A stretch of DNA of 64,000 nt from an uncultured Robinsoniella sp. (GTDB lineage Bacteria > Bacillota > Clostridia > Lachnospirales > Lachnospiraceae): NCBI GenBank assembly GCA_900539655.1, contig UQCR01000011.1, forward strand, positions 27,194-91,193, in the 5' to 3' direction. This document shows, piece after piece, positions 38,495-48,500 of the stretch. The translations under genes were made by a program, and so were the position numbers. The stretch's first letter is position 1. Every line of letters starts with the position of its first letter. The notes under the pieces are model-generated. The model worked only from the letters and a program-made list of their open reading frames with translations, was not told the origin of the DNA and searched no databases.

Positions 38495-39232
38495 TCAAAA
38501 CAGCTCCTCTAATACAAACATCCCTTCTTTTCTATAACATTCTGATAAAAACACATCATTATGTCCCGTAGACCCCTGGTAGAGATGATAAGCCGTATCC
38601 ATAAGACGCTTCATCTGTGTCCCCTGCTCCAATGGTGACTGCAGCCCATTGAGCCCTGGTATGAATTTTGCATACTGTGCCTTTTTTTCTTCACTGGTCA
38701 GCTCGCCGATAAACAGAATCTGAGACTCCAGAGAATCCATCGCCTGGCATTTTTCATCCCACACATCAAAAATATCAACAAGGCAGTTTGGATTTTCCGG
38801 TGTCATGTAATAAATATTATTACATCTGCAAGGCTCCAATCCCGGCAGTTTATCAAGTGCATATGCTCTTCCGGCAAGTGCAATTCCTTCCAGCAGTACG
38901 GTCATTGCCGGCCTCCTGCCCGGATCCAGGTCACTTACGCAATGCTCCGGATCCTGAGTGATTATGATGTCAGGCCTAAAAGAACGGATCACTTTTACGA
39001 TTTGCAGCTTTTCTTCCAGGGTACCGCTTAATTCACCGGAATCCATACCCAGATATTCTATACTTGTATTTAAAATTTCAGAAGCCTTTTCAAGCCCTTC
39101 CCTCATCTTCTCCCCTGCGAACATAATACTTGCGTGGGAAACTCCCCCATTCCTCGCATTTTTGCAGAGGACGCCGCCGCATTCAACCATTTCCATTCCA
39201 TATACTCCTAATAATAATATCCTGTTACCCAT
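38495..39232 (-). CDS. PIG-L/LmbE-like protein lacking the usual metal-binding motif
   Basis: The overall pattern is that of the PIG-L/LmbE deacetylase fold: an RILLLGVYG start, a CGG turn, a PDIIITQDP strand and a downstream aromatic/acidic region. The family's defining HPDDE motif, which holds zinc and the catalytic aspartate, reads YGMEM here. The later H-x-D-H type ligand region reads DPEHCVSDLDPGR. The protein may therefore be catalytically dead or use another chemistry, so I would not call it a deacetylase. A GGAGG site supports the start. It is divergent from the methyltransferase gene across a region with two perfect inverted repeats, so the two may be regulated together. Confidence 0.65.
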   Translation of the reverse strand: MGNRILLLGVYGMEMVECGGVLCKNARNGGVSHASIMFAGEKMREGLEKASEILNTSIEYLGMDSGELSGTLEEKLQIVKVIRSFRPDIIITQDPEHCVSDLDPGRRPAMTVLLEGIALAGRAYALDKLPGLEPCRCNNIYYMTPENPNCLVDIFDVWDEKCQAMDSLESQILFIGELTSEEKKAQYAKFIPGLNGLQSPLEQGTQMKRLMDTAYHLYQGSTGHNDVFLSECYRKEGMFVLEELF

Positions 39233-39261
39233 TTATATTACCTCCATTTTTATACCCCTGC

Positions 39262-39324
39262 ATACCGCAGACAATTCTGCGGTATTGCACTATAGAAAGT
39301 TTAAAACGCTTTTTGTTTTAAACT
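39262..39324. promoter_or_regulatory. Two adjacent perfect inverted repeats in a divergent promoter region
   Basis: ATACCGCAG-N6-CTGCGGTAT occupies 39262-39285 and AGTTTAAAAC-N7-GTTTTAAACT occupies 39298-39324, between the PIG-L-like gene and the methyltransferase gene. Either could be an operator. The second could also form an RNA hairpin, but no T run follows it. No known regulator motif was recognised. Confidence 0.5.
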
Positions 39325-39401
39325 TATCCCCACCAGGGGCTTCATTTTATTTCCATTTACATGCTATAATTTTTTAAAACATAAAAAGGACTTTATCAAC
39401 T

Positions 39402-40241
39402 ATGAATACTTCTTCTTCACATTGGATATCCCTTTGGAAAGATGCGGCAAAACAATCCCTCTTTCGAAAAACCTTCACAGATGAAAGCATCTGCTGGAAC
39501 GCTTCCGCCAAATATTACGACCAAACCATGGGCAGCAGTACCAGGCGTGTCACTGCCGTACTGGATCTGCTCTCTTCAAAGGGCCTCTTAAATCACGAAT
39601 ACAATGTTCTTGATATCGGCAGCGGCACCGGTTCCTACACGCTTCCCCTCTCCAGGTTCTGCAGCCATGTAACTGCCATGGACATCTCAGACTCCATGAA
39701 CCGCATTCTTTGTCAAAAAATGCATTCACAAGACCAGAATAATTTCGATATATTAAAGGGTGATTTCTGTTCCTATGATTTTGGCTCCCGTAAGTTTGAC
39801 ATCGTTCTGGCAAGCCTTGCGCCAGGACTATATCACCCGGATGCACTGCTTAAAATGATTTCTGTATGCAGCCGTTTCTGTATTTACATTGGAATTGATC
39901 CCATGCCCAATCCTGACGCCCCATCAGCGGACTCCCTTAACCACCGGCTTCTGGGTCATTCCCTTTCTCACAGTGGCAGCAATCATATCACCTATCCTCT
40001 AAACCTGCTGCGTTCCATGGGATATAACCCTGAACTTACTCACGTCGTATGCTCCTGGAATCACAGAGAGCCTATTAACGAAGCCATACTACGGCTGACC
40101 GGGTATTACATGTCTATACCAGAAGCATCAGAAACATGGCTTCCCATTATAGAATCCTATATTCATGAACATGCAGACCATGGATTTTATAATGACTCAT
40201 CCAGTGTCAGGCTTGGAATTCTGTCTTTTAACTGCCAATAG
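39402..40241 (+). CDS. Class I SAM-dependent methyltransferase
   Basis: A glycine-rich SAM-binding motif VLDIGSGTGSYTLPLS lies near residues 68-83, followed by the acidic VTAMDISDSMN strand end and the FDIVLASLAPGL motif IV. This makes a Rossmann methyltransferase of 279 residues. The substrate cannot be read. It sits tail to tail with the Opp/Nik-type importer and overlaps its last gene by 55 bases. From memory, methyltransferase genes of this type occur beside Nik-like importers in Clostridia, hinting at a role in making or modifying a metal-binding small molecule. That is inference only. Confidence 0.8.
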   Translation: MNTSSSHWISLWKDAAKQSLFRKTFTDESICWNASAKYYDQTMGSSTRRVTAVLDLLSSKGLLNHEYNVLDIGSGTGSYTLPLSRFCSHVTAMDISDSMNRILCQKMHSQDQNNFDILKGDFCSYDFGSRKFDIVLASLAPGLYHPDALLKMISVCSRFCIYIGIDPMPNPDAPSADSLNHRLLGHSLSHSGSNHITYPLNLLRSMGYNPELTHVVCSWNHREPINEAILRLTGYYMSIPEASETWLPIIESYIHEHADHGFYNDSSSVRLGILSFNCQ

Positions 40242-40978
40242 CTCTCCAGGTCTGTTGCCGCAAAAAAGAGTTTTTTTGTATATGCATTTTCTGGATTCTT
40301 CCAGATTGCCTCTGTATTGCCGGACTCAATGATTTCACCGGATTTCATCACCAATATTCTGTCGCACAGATTACGGGCAAATTCAATATCATGCGTGACC
40401 AGCAAAATTGCCATTTTTCTCTCTGCTGAGACAGAATATATGGTTTCTCCCAGGCTTGCCTTTACCTGATAATCCAGCATGGATGTTGGTTCATCGAGAA
40501 TCAGAACATCCGGCTGCAAAATAAGTGCCCTTGCGATACATACTCTCTGACGCTCTCCACCGCTTAATTGATGGGGATGTCTCTTTGCATAAGTTTCGTA
40601 ATCCAAATGCACATCTTTCATTACTTGCCAAACTGCCGTTTTGCATTGTTCCATATTCTTTGCCAGTCCGGTAAACAGCAGGGGCTCTCCAATACAGTTT
40701 TCCACAGACAGCCTTTTACAGAGTGAACTGTATGGATCCTGGGATACAAATCCCACCCTTCCGTTTCTTCTGATAACTCCCCCATCGGGCTTCAGGCTTT
40801 GCAGAACCAATTTTAAAAGTGTGCTCTTCCCACATCCACTGGCTCCGATAATTCCCAGCCGTTCTCCCTCAGGCAAATCGAAAGAAACGCCCCTCACCGC
40901 TTTTGTTTCCTTTTTCTTGCTTCTCTGTCTTACTTTATATGTCTTAGAAACATCCTTCACTTCCAGTACCATGTTCAA
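40187..40978 (-). CDS. Opp/Nik-type ABC transporter ATP-binding protein (second ATPase, DppF/NikE type)
   Basis: A complete ABC ATPase: Walker A GASGCGKST (about residues 41-49), Q-loop FVSQDPYSS, signature LSGGERQR, Walker B VLILDEPTS and the switch histidine in LLVTHD. A TTG at 40978 is taken as start because AGGAGG lies eight bases before it and the codon overlaps the upstream stop (TTGA). ATG 40972 is the alternative. It is the last gene of the five-gene importer. Its 3' end overlaps the oppositely oriented methyltransferase gene by 55 bases. Confidence 0.9.
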   Translation of the reverse strand: MNMVLEVKDVSKTYKVRQRSKKKETKAVRGVSFDLPEGERLGIIGASGCGKSTLLKLVLQSLKPDGGVIRRNGRVGFVSQDPYSSLCKRLSVENCIGEPLLFTGLAKNMEQCKTAVWQVMKDVHLDYETYAKRHPHQLSGGERQRVCIARALILQPDVLILDEPTSMLDYQVKASLGETIYSVSAERKMAILLVTHDIEFARNLCDRILVMKSGEIIESGNTEAIWKNPENAYTKKLFFAATDLESYWQLKDRIPSLTLDESL

Positions 40979-41655
40979 AATTCAATCCTCCTGTCACAGA
41001 AAGCATTGGCAATCCTTGTGTCATGGCTGATAAACAGCATGGACATATTTTTTTGCATCCTCAGCTTTTTCAGCATCCATAAAATATCCGCTTCTACAAG
41101 TACATCCAGTCCTGTAGTTGCCTCATCCAGAATCAAGATCCGGGGATGTAAAAGTATGGCTAAAGCAATTGCCGCTCTCTGGCGCATACCCCCGCTCAGT
41201 TCATGGGGATAAGAATCCAGTATGTTGGGTGAAAGCCGGACAAGTTCCATTAATTCCATGCAGATATCCCTGCGCTCATTTTTTTCCTTTATCTGATTTT
41301 GAAGACACAGCATTTCATCTAAAGTTTTCCCAATTCTATACACTGGATTAAAGGATGACATGGAAGACTGGGGTACCAGCGCAATTTCTTTCCAACGGAT
41401 ACTATCATATTTTTTCTCCGATAAACCGATCAGTTCATTTTCTCTATAACGCAGACTCCCCTGTACATATCCCCCTAAAGCCTCCATCATCCCCATAACT
41501 GCCCATACAACAGAGCTTTTACCACATCCTGACTGTCCATGCAGGCACAATGTTTCTCCTTCCCCAAGAGTAAAATCAAGCCCTGCCACTGCTGGTCTGG
41601 CGTTGCTGGCGTAACCAACCGTAAGATTTTTTGCTTCTAATATTGTTCTTTCCAT
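40975..41655 (-). CDS. Opp/Nik-type ABC transporter ATP-binding protein (first ATPase, DppD/NikD type)
   Basis: The 226-residue protein has Walker A GQSGCGKSS, Q-loop LVPQSSMSSFNP, signature LSGGMRQR, Walker B ILILDEATTG and LFISHD. It is shorter than typical DppD (about 320 residues). It lacks the C-terminal oligopeptide/iron-sulfur extension, as NikD-type proteins do. It couples to the neighbouring ATPase by a TTGA overlap and to the permease upstream with almost no gap. Confidence 0.9.
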   Translation of the reverse strand: MERTILEAKNLTVGYASNARPAVAGLDFTLGEGETLCLHGQSGCGKSSVVWAVMGMMEALGGYVQGSLRYRENELIGLSEKKYDSIRWKEIALVPQSSMSSFNPVYRIGKTLDEMLCLQNQIKEKNERRDICMELMELVRLSPNILDSYPHELSGGMRQRAAIALAILLHPRILILDEATTGLDVLVEADILWMLKKLRMQKNMSMLFISHDTRIANAFCDRRIEF

Positions 41656-41656
41656 A

Positions 41657-42478
41657 CTAAGCCTCCCTTCCGGGATTTACTTTTCCCTCTATACTATATC
41701 CAATCAGCATCAGGCTAAAGATCAGAGCTACAATCATAAATCCCGGTGGAAGTACAAGCCACCTCCAGCTTGCTGTCAGAAAAGCGTTTTTAGCCTGTGC
41801 ATAATACAGCATAGAACCCCAGCTTTTTACAACTGCAGACCCAAGTCCCAGAAAGCTTAATGATGACTCTGCCAATATGGAAGATTTGAACCGAATGATC
41901 ATATGGTAAGCAATAAAGGATAAAAGTTCCGGCAAAATGTGTCTGGTCATAACATATCCATCTTTTGCCCCCATTGCCTGAATGGCCTGGATATATTCCT
42001 GCTTCTTGATCTTCAAGACCTGGGAACGCACTACCTTAGCCATTTCCGCCCAGGATGTGACTCCCAAAATGAGGGCAGTGGTAATCAATCCGCCTTTTAA
42101 TAAAGCTGCAAGAAGTATCACCAGGGGCAGGTAAGGAATAGTCAGAAAAAAAGTCGTAATTTTCATCAGAATACTATCCAGCCAGCCCCCGCACCATCCT
42201 GATATAATTCCAAAAGTCAAGGCAATCACCACAGAGATAGCCATAGCCAGAAATCCGATGGCAATGGAATATCTTGCTCCATAAAGCAGCTCCGTCAATA
42301 CATCCTGTCCAATATCATTTGTCCCCAGCAGATGATCTCCATTGGGTGCCTGAAAGGATTGTCCGACTATTTCATCCGGCTCATGAGGTGCCAGCACCGG
42401 AGCAAATACTGCCAGAAGCAGGAAAAATACCACAATAGCTATGCCTGTTATAAATAATTTTCTATTCTTCATTTTCAT
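41657..42478 (-). CDS. Opp/Nik-type ABC transporter permease (DppC/NikC type)
   Basis: A 273-residue membrane protein with an N-terminal helix, the HLLGTNDIGQDVLTELLYG segment typical of OppC/NikC permeases, and the EAA-like loop EYIQAIQAMGAKDGYVMTRHILPE. Its start overlaps the end of the partner permease by 17 bases. Confidence 0.9.
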   Translation of the reverse strand: MKMKNRKLFITGIAIVVFFLLLAVFAPVLAPHEPDEIVGQSFQAPNGDHLLGTNDIGQDVLTELLYGARYSIAIGFLAMAISVVIALTFGIISGWCGGWLDSILMKITTFFLTIPYLPLVILLAALLKGGLITTALILGVTSWAEMAKVVRSQVLKIKKQEYIQAIQAMGAKDGYVMTRHILPELLSFIAYHMIIRFKSSILAESSLSFLGLGSAVVKSWGSMLYYAQAKNAFLTASWRWLVLPPGFMIVALIFSLMLIGYSIEGKVNPGREA

Positions 42479-43430
42479 CTACCATCCTGGGATCAATTCT
42501 GGAATATAAAATATCCGTCAACAAAGAGGCTGCAATTACCATAAATGAGGAAACCAGAAAACCATACTGCATCAGCGGATAATCCCTGGATAAAACAGCA
42601 TTATACAGAAGATTGCCAAGGCCCGGATATGCAAAGACACTCTCGATCACGACGGAACCGCTTAAAACGCTCCCAAGCTCCATCATAAAAACGGTAAATA
42701 CCGGAATCAGAGCATTTCTCATCATATAGCAAAAACGCACTCTTTTTTTGGGAATTCCCCTTACCTTTGCCATAAATACATAATCCTGATGAATCGTCTC
42801 CAAAACGCTATATCTTGACGTGGTGAAAAAGACCGAAATGGAAACGATAGTCATAGTCGTAACCGGAAGTACCAGGTGTTCAAATACATCTTTGGCATAT
42901 GCCCACCCTTCCAGTCCGCTAAACATAGAATAGGCGCCATAGACAGGAAAATACCCAAGGCCTACACTGAAAACGGAAATGAAAATCATACCTATCCAGA
43001 AAGCAGGAAGGGAACTGCACAATATCACCAAAAGCATCAGCTTCATGTCTTTCTTCTTCTTCCTCAAAACGGCAGATAGTGCACCTAAAAACGTTCCCAA
43101 AATAGTAGAGAGAATCAAGTTACAGCCAACCAGCAAAAGTGTCCAGGGGATTGCTGCCTTCAATAAATCAGTGATCGGTTGCTTTTTTGAGAAAGAAATC
43201 CCCCAATCCAGTGTTATAATATTCCTGATATAGGTAAAAAACTGCACTGTCAGCGGCTTATCCAAGTCATAGGCTGATAGGATCCGATCTCTTTCGCTCT
43301 GTGTCATACTGCCCACTTCTTCACCCGCCAGCTGAGCGATGGGTGACCCCGGCAGCATCCTTGGCAGAAAAAAGTTCAATATGACCACTGCCGCCAGTAA
43401 AACTATGTAATGTGTTATACGATATTTCAA
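42462..43430 (-). CDS. Opp/Nik-type ABC transporter permease (DppB/NikB type)
   Basis: The frame contains the OppB/NikB pattern: an N-terminal helix, a PGSPIAQLAGEE segment, a DWGISFSKKQPITDLL segment and an EAA-like loop DYVFMAKVRGIPKKRVRF. I choose TTG 43430 as the start (322 residues) because AGGAG lies seven bases before it and it places the conserved KYRITHYIVLL helix at the N-terminus. The longer frame to 43475 adds a cysteine-rich stretch (LDCCCVFF) with no ribosome binding site. Confidence 0.88.
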   Translation of the reverse strand: MKYRITHYIVLLAAVVILNFFLPRMLPGSPIAQLAGEEVGSMTQSERDRILSAYDLDKPLTVQFFTYIRNIITLDWGISFSKKQPITDLLKAAIPWTLLLVGCNLILSTILGTFLGALSAVLRKKKKDMKLMLLVILCSSLPAFWIGMIFISVFSVGLGYFPVYGAYSMFSGLEGWAYAKDVFEHLVLPVTTMTIVSISVFFTTSRYSVLETIHQDYVFMAKVRGIPKKRVRFCYMMRNALIPVFTVFMMELGSVLSGSVVIESVFAYPGLGNLLYNAVLSRDYPLMQYGFLVSSFMVIAASLLTDILYSRIDPRMVDENEE

Positions 43431-43497
43431 TATTTTCTCCTGTGTGAAAAATACACAACAGCAGTCCAATGCCATTGTGTATCTTTATTTGCATTTG

Positions 43498-45216
43498 TTA
43501 TTTTTCCTGGGGCAGGAAAGAGAATGTATTAAAAGCATAGGTTCCTTTTGCTGATACCCATCCATCATATAAAGATGTATTTACAGCACTGATTGTATCT
43601 TCAAAGAAGAGCGTTACAAAGGGAGCTTCCTCAGCCGCCAGTTTCTGCATTTCATGTGAAAGATTCAGTCTTTCATTTACATCCGCACTCTTCAGATATT
43701 GTGCCGCCAGAGTATCAAAAGCCTCACTCTTATATCCTCCCAGATTATCTCCTCCCTCTACAAAATCGCTGTAACAGGAGGTGAGAATACTGCCTGCTTT
43801 CTGAATAACAGGCGCTGACCAGCCCCACATAGCCATGTCATAATCACGGCCCTTTGATACATCGAATTCCGGCCATACCTTTTCATCCACGGTCTGAGAT
43901 TCCATAGAGTTCACGGTCACTCTGACTCCTGCCTTGGCAAGTTGCGCTGCCAGAAGTTCAGCCGTTCGCATGCGAAGCGTATTACCGGACTGCACAAGCA
44001 GTTCCAGATCCATCTTCTCACCTTCTTTTGTAAGACGCATTCCATCACTGTCTTTTTCAGTATATCCCAGTTCATCCAGCATCTGTTCTGCTTTCGTAAC
44101 ATTGAATTCATAGTCCAGTCCTTCTGTATACTCTTTCAGACCGCTCTTTATATATCCCGCTGTTCCTTTCTGTGCTCTGCCCAGACATACCTGGTCTATA
44201 ATTTCGTCCAAATTAATCGCATATGTAAGTGCTTTTCTGAAACTAGCTTCGTTAAATGGCGCTCTTTCACAATTAAATAAAAGGAGGGCAGACGCATAAC
44301 CTTCCGTTTCAATCAATTTAATGTTTTCTGCCGCTTCATAGGTATCAATCATTTCAGGCGTAATACTTCCTGTATATGCCGCAATTTCACCTGAAATCAG
44401 AGACTGCTGCCTCGCAGCGCCATCTGCAATAACAGGCATCTGAATGGTCTTTACTTTTGGCGTTCCTTTAAAATAATCTTCCTGAGCTTCCAGTGTATAA
44501 TACTGTTCCGGCTTATATTCAGACATTTTATAAGCACCACTTCCCATGTTCTCCACAGTTGTGCCATCAGTTACCCCTTCATACATATGCTTGGCAACAA
44601 TTCGCATATCAGCCAGCCCTGAGCGGATAAAATCAGGATTCGGATTAGTTAAGGTAAATGTTATATCATTCCCATTCACTTCTATGGATTCCACCTGGGA
44701 TGCAATCGTAATCCATCTTCCCAGGGTCTGCGTCAGCACATATTCAAAGGTAAACTTCACATCATCTGCTGTAACAGGTTTTCCATCATGCCACTTCTGC
44801 CCTTCCAAAAGCGTTGCCTTATAGGTTTTATAATCTTCACTTACTTCGTAGGAATCATCCACCATCCAGGGTACTGCTTCATTCTCCTGATTGATCGTAA
44901 AGAGACTGTCATACATAAATCTCATGACATCAAATCCCGGTGTTCCATTAATATAAGTGAAAGGGGTAATTGTGCTCTGATCCTTTGTCATCGCCACAAC
45001 CAGACTGTCTGTACCAGCTCTGCTTTGTGCTGCCTCGCTTACTGACTCATTTTCAGACTCACTTGCTGGTGCCTCACCCGTACTTTTTTCTTCGTCTTTC
45101 TGTTGCTGAGACGTAGTTTCCAGTGATGCAGTACTCTTCCCACATCCGGCTAATACCGCCATGGTCAATGCTGCACATGCCAGAATCGCTGCAATTTTTT
45201 TGCATTTCTTTTTCAT
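43498..45216 (-). CDS. Family-5 solute-binding lipoprotein of the Opp/Nik-type importer
   Basis: A lipoprotein signal with lipobox VLAGC near residue 25 precedes an acidic linker and a family-5 (DppA/NikA/OppA) binding fold. Typical segments are YEVSEDYKTYKATLLEGQKW, HDGKPVTADDVKFTFEY and FRKALTYAINLDEI. At 572 residues it is normal size. Ligands of this family include peptides, nickel and metal-chelate complexes. Choosing among them needs structure or biochemistry. The neighbouring methyltransferase mildly favours a metal or opine-like ligand. Confidence 0.9.
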   Translation of the reverse strand: MKKKCKKIAAILACAALTMAVLAGCGKSTASLETTSQQQKDEEKSTGEAPASESENESVSEAAQSRAGTDSLVVAMTKDQSTITPFTYINGTPGFDVMRFMYDSLFTINQENEAVPWMVDDSYEVSEDYKTYKATLLEGQKWHDGKPVTADDVKFTFEYVLTQTLGRWITIASQVESIEVNGNDITFTLTNPNPDFIRSGLADMRIVAKHMYEGVTDGTTVENMGSGAYKMSEYKPEQYYTLEAQEDYFKGTPKVKTIQMPVIADGAARQQSLISGEIAAYTGSITPEMIDTYEAAENIKLIETEGYASALLLFNCERAPFNEASFRKALTYAINLDEIIDQVCLGRAQKGTAGYIKSGLKEYTEGLDYEFNVTKAEQMLDELGYTEKDSDGMRLTKEGEKMDLELLVQSGNTLRMRTAELLAAQLAKAGVRVTVNSMESQTVDEKVWPEFDVSKGRDYDMAMWGWSAPVIQKAGSILTSCYSDFVEGGDNLGGYKSEAFDTLAAQYLKSADVNERLNLSHEMQKLAAEEAPFVTLFFEDTISAVNTSLYDGWVSAKGTYAFNTFSFLPQEK

Positions 45217-45515
45217 TTGTAATCCTCCATTTTTATAATTCTCTCGTATGATAACATGATCTATTCTGTCCCTTCAAGCCCCCCTAGGGGTTGAAACTTT
45301 GAAAAACAGACATGTTTCTTCCGCTTCCTCTCTCCTAGCGAATACCTAAAAATAATTTCTCAATATCATCGAGGATGTATTCATATTATCTGTCGTTATA
45401 AACCTGGAATATGGCATGTTATTATATATTGTATAATTAACATTACCCTTGAATCCATCATTTTATAAAAATGTTGGATTCAAGGGTAATATCAATTGCT
45501 ATATTAAAATTAACT
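45217..45515. promoter_or_regulatory. Promoter region of the Opp/Nik-type operon with a CCCCTAGGGG palindrome
   Basis: The palindrome CCCCTAGGGG (45281-45290) is flanked by inverted TTCAA and TTGAA. Its GC-rich core stands out in an AT-rich promoter region, as MerR-family operators often do. No correctly placed 19-base-spaced promoter was found around it. The right part of the gap carries the terminator of the secreted GH29-like gene. No gene seen. Confidence 0.35.
45442..45490 (-). terminator. Long inverted repeat ending the second glycan operon
   Basis: Perfect 16-bp arms ATTACCCTTGAATCCA (45442-45457) and TGGATTCAAGGGTAAT (45475-45490), continued inward by CATTTT/AAAATG after one mismatch. 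It lies 25 bases past the GH29-like stop. The T tract after it on the minus strand is weak, so it may also protect the transcript end. Confidence 0.7.
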
Positions 45516-48500
45516 CTATGGTTGTTTTATATCCAACTGGATATTTGTTTCAGGAAATTTTCGAATTTTAAGCCTATACACAGCGATCGTAAGGGAATCT
45601 GTATTCTTAATGCTTAGCGTATGGCTTTCACCATCCAGCTTATCACTTTTGAATAGTAATATATCTCTTTGAATTTTTGCATCACTGCAATCAATAATCG
45701 CAGCAGTTACCCCATCTATGAGAATCTCCATGCTACCATAATTGGGGGCTTTATTTCCCCAGACTTCTATCTGGTCACCATCAAAACTATATGTCAGACC
45801 CGCTCCTGCTTCCTGCGTTTCACGACTGTCATTCCTGCTTGACATCACGTTTCCAATTTCATTCTGTTTTGTCCAATTCCCCTGTACCGTCCATTCATCA
45901 CTGATTCCCGGTACCTCCATAATGTTGTCCGGATCAGCCGGCTTCACCCGCTCTACCTTTACGACTGTATCCAACTTGTGCCATGTTTCACCATTCGGCA
46001 GTGTGATTTGATATCCATCTGCATTCTTCTCAAATTCCACATCCTTTCTTGTTCCATCATATTTTAATAACTCCGCTTTTCCACCCAATATGCTTCTGTC
46101 CTCTGTATCAGGCAGCTGAATGTGATTACTGTTTTCAGGAGGAGTGATGATGTGGAGATACACAAATTTTCCATCCTCTGACTCTGTAGAAACACCCCAA
46201 TCTTCGTTTGCAAGCCAGGAATTATTTTTTGTTTTATATGCCTGTCCTGCATTTGTATTAATGACAGATTCCGCAATGGGTTTGAGATACTGTTCATTCA
46301 ACGTTATGAACTCCCGGAGTGTATTTCCTTCCCATAGTGTTCCATTTGTCTGCTCATCTGTACTTCCTGGAAATACTCCCATTGAAAGAGCGGCACCGCC
46401 TGATTTAGACACTGAAGCAGCTCCAACAATATATAAGAATAAATTTTCCTTGGTAACACGCAGGTTATTATTCTTATTTACTGCCCACCAATTCTTTCCC
46501 TGGGTAACCACCTGGGCTGCCTGGTGTTCATTTAAGGTCCAGGTTCTACCATTATCTTCTGTTGCTTCAGGATTGTAATAGGTATCCCCAAAATTATATA
46601 GTTCCTGACAACGATAATCCAGGGATGTCCACTCCGGGTATGGATCCTTCTGTCTGTTTCCACCTATATTTCCTACTAAAGCAAGTCCCGGATCGTATGC
46701 CAAAAGTGACTTTCGGTACTCCTCCTGATCAATTACTCCATGGATTGGTCCGGTTGTCCCGGCAGGTCCATGAATAAAATATCCGTCAAACCAAAACCCT
46801 TTTATTTTACCAGCATAACGCTGTGCCATTTCATCTGCAATTTCCTGTTGAAACTGATTGTACCTTTCATGGTCTCCGTCTATGTTCCCCCCGCAGTCAT
46901 CCCAACCCGTATTTTCACGGTCCTCTGCATTCCAGTATAATCCATCCAATTCACACAGATAAAGATGCAGATCGATCCCATAGGGTTTTAATTCCTGATA
47001 CAACTCATCGATAACATCAACTTCATCCGTATAAGTTTTTACACCTCCGGCAGTTCTACGGTCATCCCTCCAACGTTTCATTGTTTTACTTGGATATAAA
47101 TTTCGCTGTTGGGAATGAGCCACCGTAAAAATAACATACTCAAACCCCATATCATGTACATCCTTGGCAAACTGCGCTGCATCAAAATCCTCTGCAAGTA
47201 CATCAATATCGTTTACTGTATTTCCATTTGTGTCTCTCGTTAATCCTGCAACATAGTGTACAAACAATCCATATTTTTGTCTCTCAAAGCGTTTTCTATC
47301 TGCTTTTACCTCGTCTTCTGACGCATTCGGTGCTGTATATACCGGAGATAAAGGTACCGATAGGGTTCTTATCAAATCATTCTCACTATTGAGTGTATCT
47401 GTAAGCCGGAAGGTGATATCAATGTCTTGCTCACCCTCTTCAGTCAAAGGGCGTTTCAGAATAGTTCCATCATTCCCAATATACCCCTCTGGACTGGAAG
47501 TAAGAATTTCTATATCATACTGATCAGGTATACCGGGAAATTTTATCTGCTCCTGATCTCTTAGCGGCTTGTAGATAATGGAAGTACGCTTTACAATCTT
47601 ATCAAATTCAAGTTCACCCATATCTCTTAACTTTCCTTTCACGACTATATTATCAAAAGAAGCTTTTGTTCCCATACTTATGAATCCAAAATATCCTCCC
47701 TTATAATCACCGTCTTGCCAGGTAAGTGCATGGATATCATTTAAGTATACCTGTATTTGCCCGGATTCTTTTTTATAAGTAATCCTGACATGTACTTCTT
47801 TACCGGTGTCAATTCCGGAAGGTATCTCCACAGTTCTATATACATTATCCTTGCAGTATTGAATTACATTTTTTCTTACATTAATATAATAACAGCTCTG
47901 GTCATATGATCCTGCGCTGATGCGGCCTGCAGAGTTGAATTGGACACCGGCTGCACCATTTGCAAAAGAATCAATATCAAACTCATATTCGGCATCTCCT
48001 TCTATATAGTACTTTTCATCTGCCGTGGTTATCTGCATGGTTTTTCCATCTATTACTTTCATTCGACCTTCAATAATCTCAGGCATGTTTTTGAGAAGCT
48101 TCCATTGTGACAAATCTCCGGAAAAATCATCCGAGAATACAACCTCAGCTTCTGGCTCCTCCATCTTCGTGCCAATAACCTGAAAGTTCATAATTTCAGC
48201 ATCGGGTTTATTTCCCATTGCAGCAATTCCAAAGTATCCATAGGTTTGTGTGGCATCCGTAACCGCAATCAGCGCCTGTGCTCGATTATTAAAAGAAATT
48301 TCTATATTTCCACTTTCCAGATAATTTATTTCTACGTGGTTGAAATCATTTTTCTTGAAATCATTGACTTCTCCGGTTCCTATTGTCATTTTTCTGGTTC
48401 CGTCAGATACAAGGAAATCTACATGCCCGCTTTGGCTGATATTCATCAGATAACCGGCCGTATCCCAATTATTTTTTCCAGTTTCCTTCATGTTAAACTG

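Noticed and set aside
39298..39324. AGTTTAAAAC/GTTTTAAACT hairpin as a terminator
   Set aside because: It lies upstream of both divergent genes and no T run follows, so an operator is more likely.
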